A stretch of 64,000 nt of DNA from Mumia quercus (GTDB lineage: Bacteria > Actinomycetota > Actinomycetes > Propionibacteriales > Nocardioidaceae). This document shows, in pieces, positions 44,090 to 52,952 of the stretch; the stretch's first letter is position 1, and each line of letters begins with the position of its first letter. The notes under the pieces were generated by a model that was given only the letters and a program-made list of their open reading frames with translations, had not been told where the DNA came from and did not search any database. The position numbers were made by a program, and so were the translations under genes. The stretch covers positions 590,074-654,073 of the forward strand of contig NZ_JANZYO010000001.1 in the NCBI RefSeq assembly GCF_025506335.1. Reading direction: 5' to 3'.

Positions 44090-46237
44090 GTGCCCGCCTC
44101 CCGCGTCCTCGCACCTGACGCGGTTCCTCAGACGACGAGGAACCGTCCCAGGCGGTGGCCGGAGCACTGGCCGCTGACGGTGGCGCTGGTCGGCTTCCCC
44201 CTCTGGTGGATCGCCGGGCTGTCGGGTGTGATCGCCATCCTCGCGGCCGTCCCGATGGCAGTCCAGCTGGCGCGTCGCCGCCGCGTGTTCGTGCCGCCGG
44301 GGTTCGGGTGGTGGGTGCTCTTCCTGGTGTGCGTGGTCGTCGGCGTGCTCACCCTCTGGGCGGACGCACCCGGTGCCGTCCCGGGCGGCGGCGCATCGCG
44401 CCTCATGGTCTGGGGCTACCGGGTCGCCTGGTACGTCGCCTGCACGATCGCGCTCCTGTGGGCGGCGAACTCCGACCCGCGCTCGGTCTCCGAGCGCCGC
44501 GTGTTCCAGCTGTTCGGCTGGATGTTCGTCGTCACCGCCGCCGGGGGACTGCTGGGAGTCCTGGCGCCGACCCTCGAGCTGCGCTCGCTCGTCGAGCTGT
44601 TCTTGCCCGGCGGCCTCCGGTCGAACTCGCTCGTCCGCGGGATCGTGCACCCCGGTGTCGCCGACATCCAGACCGTCCTCGGGCGCCCGGAGGCGCGGCC
44701 CAAGGCCCCGTTCGCCTTCGCGAACTCGTGGGGCGCCAACATCTCGCTGTACCTCCCCTTCTTCCTCGTCGCCTGGCTCAAGCAAGGCAGGCGCTGGCAG
44801 CGGCTGGCCGCGCCGCTCGTCCTGGCCGTCGCGGCGATGCCGATCGTCTACTCCTTGAACCGCGGGCTCTGGGCATCGCTCGGTCTCGGCGCGGCCTTCG
44901 TCGTCGCGCGCCAGGTCGTGCGCGGCAACGTGGTCGCGATCGTCGGGACGGCGCTGGTGGGAGGTATCGCCGTCGCCGCCTTCCTCGTGAGCCCGCTGAG
45001 CGACCTGGTCGGCGAGCGCCTCGAGAACCAGCACAGCAACGACCGGCGCGGACAGCTGCTCAGCCAGACGGTCTCGAGCACGTTCGAAGGCTCACCCGTG
45101 ATCGGCTTCGGGAGCACACGAGACGTGCAGGGCAGCTTCGCGTCGATCGCCGGGGCCTCGACTCCGGAGTGCCCTGCCTGCGGTGTCCCACCGCTGGGCA
45201 CGCAGGGTCACATCTGGCTCGTCATCTTCTCCCAAGGCTTCTTGGGGACCTTCCTCTTCCTCGCCTTCTTCGTCACGTCGCTGTGGCGTACGTGGCGATG
45301 CCGGACGACGATCGAGACCGTCTGCACCTGCCTGCTGCTGTTCTTCGCGCTGCAGATGTGGGTGTACGACACCCTCGGCATGCCGCTGTTCACGATCATG
45401 CTCACGATCGGGCTGGTGTGGCGCAGCCAGCATCCCGACGAGACCCCGTACCGAGGTCCGCGGCGTCGCACGCTCCAGCGCATGGTCCGCGACGCGTGGG
45501 AGGCGCGCCGCGTGTACGCCGCCGCGGTAGCGATCGGCATCCTCGTCGCCGGGATCGCGGTCGTCCGGCAGCCGCAGGAGTCCGTGGCGCGGACCTCCGT
45601 CCTCCTGGCGCCCTCGCCCGTCTACCTCACGACGGCGATCGTGAAGGCGTCGGCGCTCCCGCGTGACATCACCATCGACACCGAGGCGGCCCTGGTGTTC
45701 TCCGCCGCCGCCCGCGACGCCGCGGCGAGCGGTCCGACGGGCGCCGAGGACGCGCTGACCGACCGGATCCGCGTCACCGCCGCCCCGAGGACCCGGGTCC
45801 TCAACATCGACGTGAGGTCGACCGACCCGCGGCGAGCGGAGGCGGAGAGCCGTTCGCTCACCGAGCGGTACCTCGAGCTGCGGCGCGACTACCTCGAGAA
45901 GCGCCGGGACCAGATGCTGGAGGGCCTCCGCGACCGGTTGGCTCAGATGGACCTGTCGGCGGGCGGCCCGGACGACACCGAGGAGCTGTCCGCGGACGTA
46001 CGGGCGCGCGAGCGCGAGGCCATCGACAGCGCCATCAACAACCTGATCCTGACGTCGACCACCGCCGGCGAGGTGGTGCGCGCCAACACCGCCGTCGAGG
46101 TGCGCAAACCGATGGGCGTGCTGGTGGCCTCGGGGATCATCCTCGGGATCACCGTCGCCGCCGTCTTGTCCGTGCTCGCGCCACGCGTAGTCCAGGCCGT
46201 CTCGCGCCCCCGGCTCCGTCGGCGTCGGCGCCCCTGA
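44090..46237 (+). CDS. Wzy-type polymerase fused to a Wzz-like C-terminal domain
   Basis: The 715-residue protein has two parts. Residues 1-460 have about 10-11 transmembrane helices and a long periplasmic loop (about 300-375, ending in ECPACGVPPLGTQGHIWL) of the O-antigen ligase/polymerase type. Residues 474-492 form a helix, then an extracytoplasmic domain with VARTSVLLAPSPVYLTTAIV, a coiled coil (about 590-660) and a last helix (about 673-692) with a basic tail. That second part resembles a Wzz chain-length regulator, though weakly. A TAGTCT -10 is at 44051-44056. Polymerisation and length control would lie in one chain. Confidence 0.85.
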   Translation: MPASRVLAPDAVPQTTRNRPRRWPEHWPLTVALVGFPLWWIAGLSGVIAILAAVPMAVQLARRRRVFVPPGFGWWVLFLVCVVVGVLTLWADAPGAVPGGGASRLMVWGYRVAWYVACTIALLWAANSDPRSVSERRVFQLFGWMFVVTAAGGLLGVLAPTLELRSLVELFLPGGLRSNSLVRGIVHPGVADIQTVLGRPEARPKAPFAFANSWGANISLYLPFFLVAWLKQGRRWQRLAAPLVLAVAAMPIVYSLNRGLWASLGLGAAFVVARQVVRGNVVAIVGTALVGGIAVAAFLVSPLSDLVGERLENQHSNDRRGQLLSQTVSSTFEGSPVIGFGSTRDVQGSFASIAGASTPECPACGVPPLGTQGHIWLVIFSQGFLGTFLFLAFFVTSLWRTWRCRTTIETVCTCLLLFFALQMWVYDTLGMPLFTIMLTIGLVWRSQHPDETPYRGPRRRTLQRMVRDAWEARRVYAAAVAIGILVAGIAVVRQPQESVARTSVLLAPSPVYLTTAIVKASALPRDITIDTEAALVFSAAARDAAASGPTGAEDALTDRIRVTAAPRTRVLNIDVRSTDPRRAEAESRSLTERYLELRRDYLEKRRDQMLEGLRDRLAQMDLSAGGPDDTEELSADVRAREREAIDSAINNLILTSTTAGEVVRANTAVEVRKPMGVLVASGIILGITVAAVLSVLAPRVVQAVSRPRLRRRRRP

Positions 46238-46278
46238 CGCAAAGATCGGGAACTGCCTCGGGGCCGCGCGACGCAAGA

Positions 46279-46284
46279 TACGCT
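46279..46284 (+). promoter_or_regulatory. -10 box of the GT2 gene
   Basis: TACGCT at 46279-46284 predicts a start near 46291 and a 28-nt leader containing GAGGTG before the ATG at 46319. Confidence 0.45.
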
Positions 46285-46318
46285 CGAGGGGTTGCGTCCT
46301 ATCCGCTTTGAGGTGACC

Positions 46319-47233
46319 ATGCCTGGCTCTGCCCCGTCCGTCGATGTCGTGATTGCCACGCACAACCGCCCGGACATGCTCCGCCGGGCTCTCGACGCGG
46401 TGCTGGCGCAGACGTACGACGGCGACATCACCGTGATCGTGGTCTTCGACCAGTCCGAGCCCGACCGGTCGCTCGAGAGCGACACGACCGGGCGACGGGT
46501 CGTCGTCCTCTCGAACACGCGCACCCCGGGCCTGGCCGGCGCCCGCAACTCCGGCATCCTCCACGGGACCTCCGCCCTCGTCGGCTTCTGCGACGACGAC
46601 GACTTCTGGCGTCCGACGAAGCTCGCGGCCCAGGTGGCGCAGATGGCGGCCGACGGTGCGCCTACCTGCGTCACCGGCATCACCGTCAACTACGGAGACC
46701 GGTCGAACGACCGGATCCCCACGGCGGAGCAGATGACGCTGGACAACCTCGTACGGCACCGGGTGATGGCGGCGCACCCGTCCTCCGTCGTCATCGAGCG
46801 GAGCACCCTCGAGACGACGGTCGGACTGGTCGACGAGGAGATCCCCGGAAGCTACGGGGAGGACTTCGACTTCATCCTCCGGGCGGCGGCGGCCGGCCCG
46901 ATCGCCGTCGTCGAGGAGCCGCTCGTCGACGTCACCTGGGGGCAGTCGCTCTTCTCCCGCAAGTGGGGCACGATCGTCGAGGCCATCGACTACGTGATCG
47001 TCAAGCACGCCGCGTTCGGGCACGACGACCGTGCGCTCGCGCGCCTGTACGGGAGGCGGGCCTTCGCCCTCGCCGCGATCGGACGGCGACGCGAGGCCCT
47101 GAGCACCGCGTGGCGCACCTTCCGGCTGTCGCCGCGCGAGCAGCGAACCTACCTGGCGGCAGCGGTGGCCGGGCGCCTGGTCTCGGCCGAGCGGCTGATG
47201 GACATCGCCCACCGCCGCGGCCACGGCATCTGA
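46319..47233 (+). CDS. Glycosyltransferase family 2
   Basis: The 304-residue GT-A fold enzyme begins with SVDVVIATHNRPDMLRRALD. The nucleotide-sugar metal site GFCDDDDFWRPTK and the acceptor-side EDFDFILRAA follow. There is no membrane span, so it acts at the inner face of the membrane on lipid-linked intermediates. ATG at 46319 has GAGGTG upstream. It converges with the nitroreductase-like gene, 3 bp between the stop codons. The sugar specificity cannot be read. Confidence 0.9.
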   Translation: MPGSAPSVDVVIATHNRPDMLRRALDAVLAQTYDGDITVIVVFDQSEPDRSLESDTTGRRVVVLSNTRTPGLAGARNSGILHGTSALVGFCDDDDFWRPTKLAAQVAQMAADGAPTCVTGITVNYGDRSNDRIPTAEQMTLDNLVRHRVMAAHPSSVVIERSTLETTVGLVDEEIPGSYGEDFDFILRAAAAGPIAVVEEPLVDVTWGQSLFSRKWGTIVEAIDYVIVKHAAFGHDDRALARLYGRRAFALAAIGRRREALSTAWRTFRLSPREQRTYLAAAVAGRLVSAERLMDIAHRRGHGI

Positions 47234-47236
47234 GCC

Positions 47237-48229
47237 TCAGCGGCGGCGTACGAAGGTCTCGGCCGGCTTGCGGTCGGAGATCGGGACGACGCTCTCGGGC
47301 GGGAACTCGCCGACGGCGATGAACATGATGATCATCTCGGAGTCGTCGATGTCGAGCAGCCGTCGGACGGCCAGCTGGTCGCGGTAGTACATCATCGCGT
47401 TCAGCGGCACCGCTGCCAGGCCCTCGTGCTCGAGCCCGTACAGCACCGACATCGCGAAGAGGCCGCCGTCGACGAACGCCTCGTTGCGCTCGACCGGGCT
47501 CAGGAAGGTGTTGTTGGAGACGGTGATCGCCAGCAGCACCTCGGGCATCTCGGCGTACCCGAAGCCCCGCTGGTGCGCCAGGACCTGGGCAGCGAGCTGC
47601 TTGTCCTCAGTCCAGTACGCCCGCCACCCCTGGCGGTTGCAGACCGAGGGGGTCTTCTCCGCGTTGCGGAGCGCGTTCATCACCTTCTCGGTGTCGATCG
47701 GACGCCCCGAGAACTCGCGCACGCTGCTGCGGCCCTGCGCCAGGTCGTAGAAGGTCTTGTCGCAGTTGTTCTCCTTGTCGCTGCGGCGCACCGTCTTGGT
47801 CCCCGCGGCCTCCGCGGGCCGGTCGGTGCGACGGAGCTCGTCGTCGATCACCTCCGACAGGAACGGGACGTCGAACTCCTGCTTGCGGTGGTACTCCTCG
47901 TAGCGGCGGATGATCGACAGCCCTTCCACGTACGCGAACGCGGCGGTGTCGTAGCCGCGGGAGCGGTAGACGACGAGGGCGTCGTTGAGGTTCGACAGGG
48001 CCTTGCGGCCGAAGCCGAGCCGGACGTCGGAGTTCCTGGCGAGCCCTTTCTCGAGGGCGTGGACGTTGTACATGATGCGGGAGACGACCTGCTCGTAGCC
48101 GTCGTCGAAGACCGAGAAGGACGCCGTACGGGAGAAGCGGCTGATGTCCTTGTGCGCGAGGTAGCGCAGACGCACGCGCTGGAGCTGCTTCTTGCCGAAC
48201 TGTCGGGGCCGCGAGCTGTTCATCTTCAT
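47237..48229 (-). CDS. Nitroreductase-fold protein with N-terminal extension
   Basis: The 330-residue protein has an FMN-binding nitroreductase domain in its second half (about 165-325): GRSSVREFSGRPIDTEKVMN, TPSVCNRQGWRAYW and GLAAVPLNAMMYYRDQLAVR. It follows a helical extension of about 160 residues that I do not recognise. Nitroreductase-like genes occur beside polysaccharide pyruvyl transferases in other capsule loci; a redox role in sugar or pyruvyl chemistry is unproven. The ATG overlaps the stop of the upstream pyruvyl transferase (ATGA), so translation is coupled. Confidence 0.85.
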   Translation of the reverse strand: MKMNSSRPRQFGKKQLQRVRLRYLAHKDISRFSRTASFSVFDDGYEQVVSRIMYNVHALEKGLARNSDVRLGFGRKALSNLNDALVVYRSRGYDTAAFAYVEGLSIIRRYEEYHRKQEFDVPFLSEVIDDELRRTDRPAEAAGTKTVRRSDKENNCDKTFYDLAQGRSSVREFSGRPIDTEKVMNALRNAEKTPSVCNRQGWRAYWTEDKQLAAQVLAHQRGFGYAEMPEVLLAITVSNNTFLSPVERNEAFVDGGLFAMSVLYGLEHEGLAAVPLNAMMYYRDQLAVRRLLDIDDSEMIIMFIAVGEFPPESVVPISDRKPAETFVRRR

Positions 48230-49398
48230 CGGTCGGCCACCTTCTGGGCGATCGCGCTCGAGAGGTAGTCGGCCGTGCGTGCACGCTCGCGCGCCAGCAC
48301 CGACGCGACGGGTCGGTAGTCGACGGGCGCGGCGAGCGTGGAGACGAGCTGCGCGGCGTCGTCGACGCGGCGGTCCACGAGACCGAAGGTCTCGAGGAGG
48401 TAGCCGAGCTTCTCCTCGTTGCCGTAGCCGTGCCCGGAGCTGCGCCGGACGATCGTCGCGAAGGGCCGTTCGTTGATGAGCGAGAAGATCGTGCCGTGGA
48501 AGGTGTCGGTCACGACGCCCTCGGCGTGACGGAAGTAGGCCAGCAGCTCGAAGGGGCTGCAGTCGACGAACTCGTCGCAGCAGTCCTGCACGCCGCCGGC
48601 GCAGAGGATCCGCGCGCCGCGGGCGCGGGCGTACGAGCGGAGCGCGTCGTTCTCCTCCTTCCCGAGCCGGCCCGAGTACCCGTAGACGAGGAGGTACGGC
48701 TCGGGGTGCGGCCGTGCTGTGGGGATCCTGGTCTCCTGCCCCAGGAAGTCGTACGCCAGCGCCGGGTCCACGTTGATCGTGGACGTCCGGCCGGTGAGCG
48801 CCTTGACGATGTCGGCGGAGTTCTGGTCGCGCACGGAGAGGGCGTCGAAGCGGGAGAGGTCGGCTGCCACCTCGTCCCGGACCCCGGCCGCGCTCAGCTT
48901 GTCGAGGGTCGTGTTGCCGAAAGAGGCGGCGTAGGAGACCAGGCGACGCGCGGGGCTGCCGTGCCCGAAGAGGTCACGCGAGTAGCCCACGTTGGTGTTG
49001 GACTGGACGCAGTTGAAGACCTCGTCGCTCCCGACGACCTGGACGTCGAGGGCGAGGTCGCGTGCGGGCTCGGTCGGGATGCCCATCAGCGGGAAGTACT
49101 TCTTGCCGTAGGTCCGCTTGTGGTTGAAGAAGCGGAGCCGGTCGCGCAGCGAGGCGTCGACCTGGTTGTACTCCGCGACCTTCGCGAGGCTGCGTCGCAG
49201 CCGCGAGGTCGGCTCGGAGGAGGCCGCGTCCTTGATCAGCGGCTCGCCGGGGACGTAGTCGACGAACGACACCTGCACGTCCTCGACGTGCTGCTCGATG
49301 AGTCGGCGCAGACCGTACGCCTGGAGCGAAGATCCGTAGTTGTAGATGCGTTGCATCGACATGATCCCCACGCTCGTCGTGTGGCGAGTCTTCGACAT
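48226..49398 (-). CDS. Polysaccharide pyruvyl transferase family protein
   Basis: The 390-residue protein has IYNYGSSLQAYGLRRLI near the N-terminus, VVGSDEVFNCVQ in the middle and EGVVTDTFHGTIFSLINERP in the C-terminal half. These are the marks of the PS_pyruv_trans family, which adds ketal pyruvate to sugars using phosphoenolpyruvate. ATG at 49398 follows GAAAGG. The open frame extends 57 codons upstream but without a ribosome-binding site. A TACCAT -10 on the minus strand is at 49439-49434. Pyruvate would add negative charge to the polymer. Confidence 0.9.
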   Translation of the reverse strand: MSKTRHTTSVGIMSMQRIYNYGSSLQAYGLRRLIEQHVEDVQVSFVDYVPGEPLIKDAASSEPTSRLRRSLAKVAEYNQVDASLRDRLRFFNHKRTYGKKYFPLMGIPTEPARDLALDVQVVGSDEVFNCVQSNTNVGYSRDLFGHGSPARRLVSYAASFGNTTLDKLSAAGVRDEVAADLSRFDALSVRDQNSADIVKALTGRTSTINVDPALAYDFLGQETRIPTARPHPEPYLLVYGYSGRLGKEENDALRSYARARGARILCAGGVQDCCDEFVDCSPFELLAYFRHAEGVVTDTFHGTIFSLINERPFATIVRRSSGHGYGNEEKLGYLLETFGLVDRRVDDAAQLVSTLAAPVDYRPVASVLARERARTADYLSSAIAQKVADR

Positions 49399-49643
49399 CT
49401 GAGACCTTTCGGATCCGAGCGCTGCTCTCAAGAATGGTAGAGAGCCCATGGCGCGCGCGGGCCGTTTCCCCGGGTTTTGCGCCGTTTCGGGGGCGCTTGG
49501 CGACATTCCGACAGGCACGCGACCGGGGGCGAGCGGCAACCGTTGAGGGCCTTGCGCCCTGATGCTCACGGACTAGCATTCCAAGCCTGTTCTGATCCCT
49601 ACGTTGCTGCCGACCCGTCAGTGACAGCCGCAGGTGATGTCGA

Positions 49644-51296
49644 ATGCCGTCCCCCAAGCACAAGCAGCTGGCGCCGTTGCGCCGTCCGCGCGCGATCCTC
49701 GTCCTCTTCGTCTCGCTCGCCCTGGCCGCGGTCGTGGTCAGCACGTCGGCGCCCTCGCCGGCGCTCGTCGCCGGCCCCGAGCTCGTCGTCAACGGGACCT
49801 TCGACGAAGGCACCACAGGCTGGCGGACCAACGACGCGCGCAACTCCACGCTCACGGTGGTCTCCACCGACGGCGCCGATCCGCACGCCTCGGTGACGTC
49901 CCGCTCGACCCGGACGGTGGTGCTCAACGACCGCGTGAACACCGTCGCCCAGACGACCGAGGGCACCCGCTACCGCGTCTCCGCCTCCGTCCGAGGGTCG
50001 CGGCCGAAGGTCTCGGGGCAGCTGAGGGTTCGCGAGGTCGCCGGCAAGGACGTGACCGTCCACGGCTCGACCTTCTACCTCACCGACACCGACTGGACGA
50101 AGGTCGAGCTCGAGCTCGAGACCGCCTCCGACGGCGCCAGCCTCGACCTCAACGTGCTGGCGTGGAAGAACCCGGCGGGCCGCGCGCTGGAGATCGACGA
50201 CGTGTCGATGGTGGAGCTGCTCGAGCCGGGGACGGAGCCGACGCCGACGGCATCGCCGACCACGCCGACCGCCTCGCCTTCCCCGACCGCACCGACCGCG
50301 TCGCCGACGCGTCCGGCTCCGACGCCCTCGCCCAGCGCCACGCCGACCCCCACGGCGTCGCCCACCACTCCGAGCGTCTCGCCGTCTCCGACGGCACCGA
50401 CGGCGTCGCCGACGACGCCGCCGACCGCGGGCGTCCTGAGCAACGGCTGCCGCTACTCCGCGCGAGGCATCCCTGCGTGCGGCGCCTACTTCGGGGCTGC
50501 CGTCGGAGGGAACGCCGATCCGACGTCGTTCGAGCGCGCGGTCGGCGGCACCCTCGGTGTCCGCCGGACCTACTGGTCGCCGACCCAGGTCGACGGCGCC
50601 GTGAAGACCGCGGCCGCCGACCTGGAGGCCGGCCGCCTGCCGTGGATCAGCTTCAAGCTCCCGCACTCCTGGGCCGAGATGGCGCAGGGTGCTGGCGACG
50701 CGTGGGCGCGTGACATCGCGCAGCGGCTGGACGAGCTCGACGGCCCCGTCTGGCTGGCCTTCCACCACGAGCCCGAGGGCGACGGTCCGATCGCCGAGTG
50801 GACGCGTCTGCAGCAGCGCCTGGCGCCCCTCGTGCGCGCCGAGGCGGACAACGTTGCGTACACGATCGTGCTCACCGGCTGGAACCAGCTCCACGGCGCC
50901 CCCGAGTACGCGCTGGACTCGCTCTGGCCGAAGGGCGTGAAGGTTGACGTCGCCGGCTTCGACGTCTACAACTTCTACGGCTCGACCAAGGACGGTCCCG
51001 TGCGGCTGGAGCCGACGGACATGAAGGCCTACTTCAAGGAGTTCGCCGCCTGGTCGAAGGCCACCGGCGTCAAGTGGGGCCTCGCCGAGACGGGCTTCAC
51101 CGACATGGCGTCCGTCGACCACCCTGCCTGGATCAGCGAGACCTACGACGCGCTCGTCGACGCGGGCGGCATCGCCTTCACGTACTTCAACTCGCCGCTG
51201 AACAGCAGCTCCTCCTGGGTGATCACCACGACGCAGAAGGAAAGGTCGTTCGGCGCGGTCCTGAAGCGCTCGCCGCGGCTGCCTGCGGGCGGCTGA
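49644..51296 (+). CDS. Secreted glycoside-hydrolase-like protein with Pro/Thr linker, paralogue 1 of 2
   Basis: The 550-residue protein has a signal/anchor helix (about 17-36) and a carbohydrate-binding beta-sandwich (about 45-190; ELVVNGTFDEGTTGWRTND). A 65-residue linker follows, made of TPTASP-like repeats. The catalytic domain (about 263-550) starts VLSNGCRYSARGIPACGAYF. The candidate acid/base Glu is in LAFHHEPEGDG (about 376) and the nucleophile in WGLAETGFTD (about 480). The order and spacing suit a clan GH-A barrel related to GH26, but the family is not certain. A TAGCAT -10 is at 49574-49579. It may trim the surface polymer. The Thr-rich linker is a possible PMT target. Confidence 0.82.
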   Translation: MPSPKHKQLAPLRRPRAILVLFVSLALAAVVVSTSAPSPALVAGPELVVNGTFDEGTTGWRTNDARNSTLTVVSTDGADPHASVTSRSTRTVVLNDRVNTVAQTTEGTRYRVSASVRGSRPKVSGQLRVREVAGKDVTVHGSTFYLTDTDWTKVELELETASDGASLDLNVLAWKNPAGRALEIDDVSMVELLEPGTEPTPTASPTTPTASPSPTAPTASPTRPAPTPSPSATPTPTASPTTPSVSPSPTAPTASPTTPPTAGVLSNGCRYSARGIPACGAYFGAAVGGNADPTSFERAVGGTLGVRRTYWSPTQVDGAVKTAAADLEAGRLPWISFKLPHSWAEMAQGAGDAWARDIAQRLDELDGPVWLAFHHEPEGDGPIAEWTRLQQRLAPLVRAEADNVAYTIVLTGWNQLHGAPEYALDSLWPKGVKVDVAGFDVYNFYGSTKDGPVRLEPTDMKAYFKEFAAWSKATGVKWGLAETGFTDMASVDHPAWISETYDALVDAGGIAFTYFNSPLNSSSSWVITTTQKERSFGAVLKRSPRLPAGG

Positions 51297-51408
51297 GCCC
51301 CCCCGCTCGCCGCCGAGGTGCGGCTCGCCGAGGACGCTCGTACGGTGAAGGGACGATGCCGTCGCGAGACTCGGCTGCGACGGCGGAGCACGGGACGGGG
51401 GCGTACCG

Positions 51409-52929
51409 GTGGCAGGTGCAGTGGTGCCGCTGCGTCGTCTCGCGCTCCTCGGCACCGGGGTCATGCTCTTCTCGCTGCCGATCGCCGACACCGCCGCCGT
51501 CGGCCTCCCGAAGCGGGCCGCGGCAGCCGCGACGACCCACACGGCGCCCACGGAGCGTACGGCCGAGGGGCGACCGGTGCACGGGCCGAACACGATCCGC
51601 AACGGCTCGTTCGAACGGCCGCGACCACGCTGGACGACGGTGAACGTCTCGAGCCGTCGGCTCACCATCGGCAAGGGCGGCGTCCAGGGGAAGAAGCGCG
51701 CCAGGCTGGTGGGGACCCGGAAGGTGCCGAAGGTCGTCGTGGCCAGTCCGACGCGCAGGCTGGCCGCCGGCAAGGGGACACGGGTCGCGGTGAAGGTCTG
51801 GGTGCGGCCGTCGCGGCCGGGCACCCGAGTCCGGGTCGTCCTCCGCGAGACACGAGGCAAGAAGGCGCGCCGCCACGTCCGGGTCGTGAGGCCTGCGGCC
51901 AAGACCTGGCGTCGTGTCAGCTTCGCCACCCGGACGCGGCTCGCTCGCCCCGTGGTCCAGCTCCGCGTGACGGGAGCGTTCGCCAGGCCGGGCGCCCTGC
52001 TGCTGGACGGCGCGTCGGCGAGGACGGTGCGCGCGACGTCGGCCGTCCGGGAGGAGCCGGACGTCGACCCGTACGTGGGAGTCCTGTCGAACGGCTGCCG
52101 CTACACCCGTCGCGGCCTGCCGCAGTGCGGGGCGTACGTCGGCGCCGCGCACGGGGGCAACACTGATCCAGCCGGCCTGGAGAAGGAGATCGGGCGCCGT
52201 CTGGGTGTGCGGCGCACGTACTACGCCGCGTCCGGGGTCGACAAGGCCGTACGGACGGCGCGCGCCGACGTCGCGGCGGGCCGCCTGCCGTGGATCAGCT
52301 TCAAGCTCCCGCACTCGTGGGCCGCGATGGCGAACGGGCAGGGCGACGCGTGGGTGCGCGACCTCGCCGAGCGGCTGGACGCCATCCCGGGTCCCGTGTG
52401 GCTGGCCTTCCACCACGAGCCCGAGGGCGACGGTGATGTCAAGGCGTGGCGGCGGATGCAGGAGCGGCTGGCGCCACGGGTGCGCAAGTGGGCGGACAAC
52501 GTCGCCTACACGGTGATCCTCACCGGGTGGAACCAGCTCTACGGTCCGGCCGCGTACTCGCTGTCCGCCCTGTGGCCTAGGGGCGTCAAGGTCGACGTCG
52601 CCGGGTTCGACGTCTACAACTCGTACGGTCGTGACGGCCGGCTGGTCGAGAACGACGTCGTGAAGGACTACTTCGTCCCGCTCTCGCGCTGGGCGTCACG
52701 ACAAGGTGTGCGCTGGGGGCTCGCGGAGACGGGCTACTCTGACCCTGCGGCCGTGCGCGACCCGACGTGGATCCGCCGGTCGGCAAAGGCGCTGGCGGCG
52801 CGCGGAGGGGTCGCGTTCGCATACTTCGATTCGCCGTACAACAGCACGGCCAATTGGGTACTGTCGACGGACGCGAAGATCGCCGACTTCGCGTCCGCAG
52901 TGCGCGAGTCACCGACGTTGCCGCGCTGA
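51409..52929 (+). CDS. Secreted glycoside-hydrolase-like protein, paralogue 2 of 2
   Basis: The 506-residue protein has a signal peptide (1-39), a very basic beta-rich domain (about 60-215; SFERPRPRWTTVNVSSRRLT), and the same catalytic region as its upstream neighbour (about 225-505). VLSNGCRYTRRGLPQCGAYV, LPWISFKLPHSWAAMA, LAFHHEPEGDG and WGLAETGYSD are conserved. The Pro/Thr linker is absent. GTG at 51409 follows GGGACGGGGG, and a TACGGT -10 lies at 51341-51346. The pair arose by duplication with exchange of the N-terminal domain. Confidence 0.82.
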   Translation: MAGAVVPLRRLALLGTGVMLFSLPIADTAAVGLPKRAAAAATTHTAPTERTAEGRPVHGPNTIRNGSFERPRPRWTTVNVSSRRLTIGKGGVQGKKRARLVGTRKVPKVVVASPTRRLAAGKGTRVAVKVWVRPSRPGTRVRVVLRETRGKKARRHVRVVRPAAKTWRRVSFATRTRLARPVVQLRVTGAFARPGALLLDGASARTVRATSAVREEPDVDPYVGVLSNGCRYTRRGLPQCGAYVGAAHGGNTDPAGLEKEIGRRLGVRRTYYAASGVDKAVRTARADVAAGRLPWISFKLPHSWAAMANGQGDAWVRDLAERLDAIPGPVWLAFHHEPEGDGDVKAWRRMQERLAPRVRKWADNVAYTVILTGWNQLYGPAAYSLSALWPRGVKVDVAGFDVYNSYGRDGRLVENDVVKDYFVPLSRWASRQGVRWGLAETGYSDPAAVRDPTWIRRSAKALAARGGVAFAYFDSPYNSTANWVLSTDAKIADFASAVRESPTLPR

Positions 52930-52952
52930 TCCGCCACCCGCGAAGGAGAGCG

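Noticed and set aside
50240-50430. Tandem DNA repeats resembling a CRISPR or microsatellite array
   Set aside because: They encode an irregular Thr-Pro-Ser linker inside a secreted protein. Unit length and sequence vary and there are no spacers.
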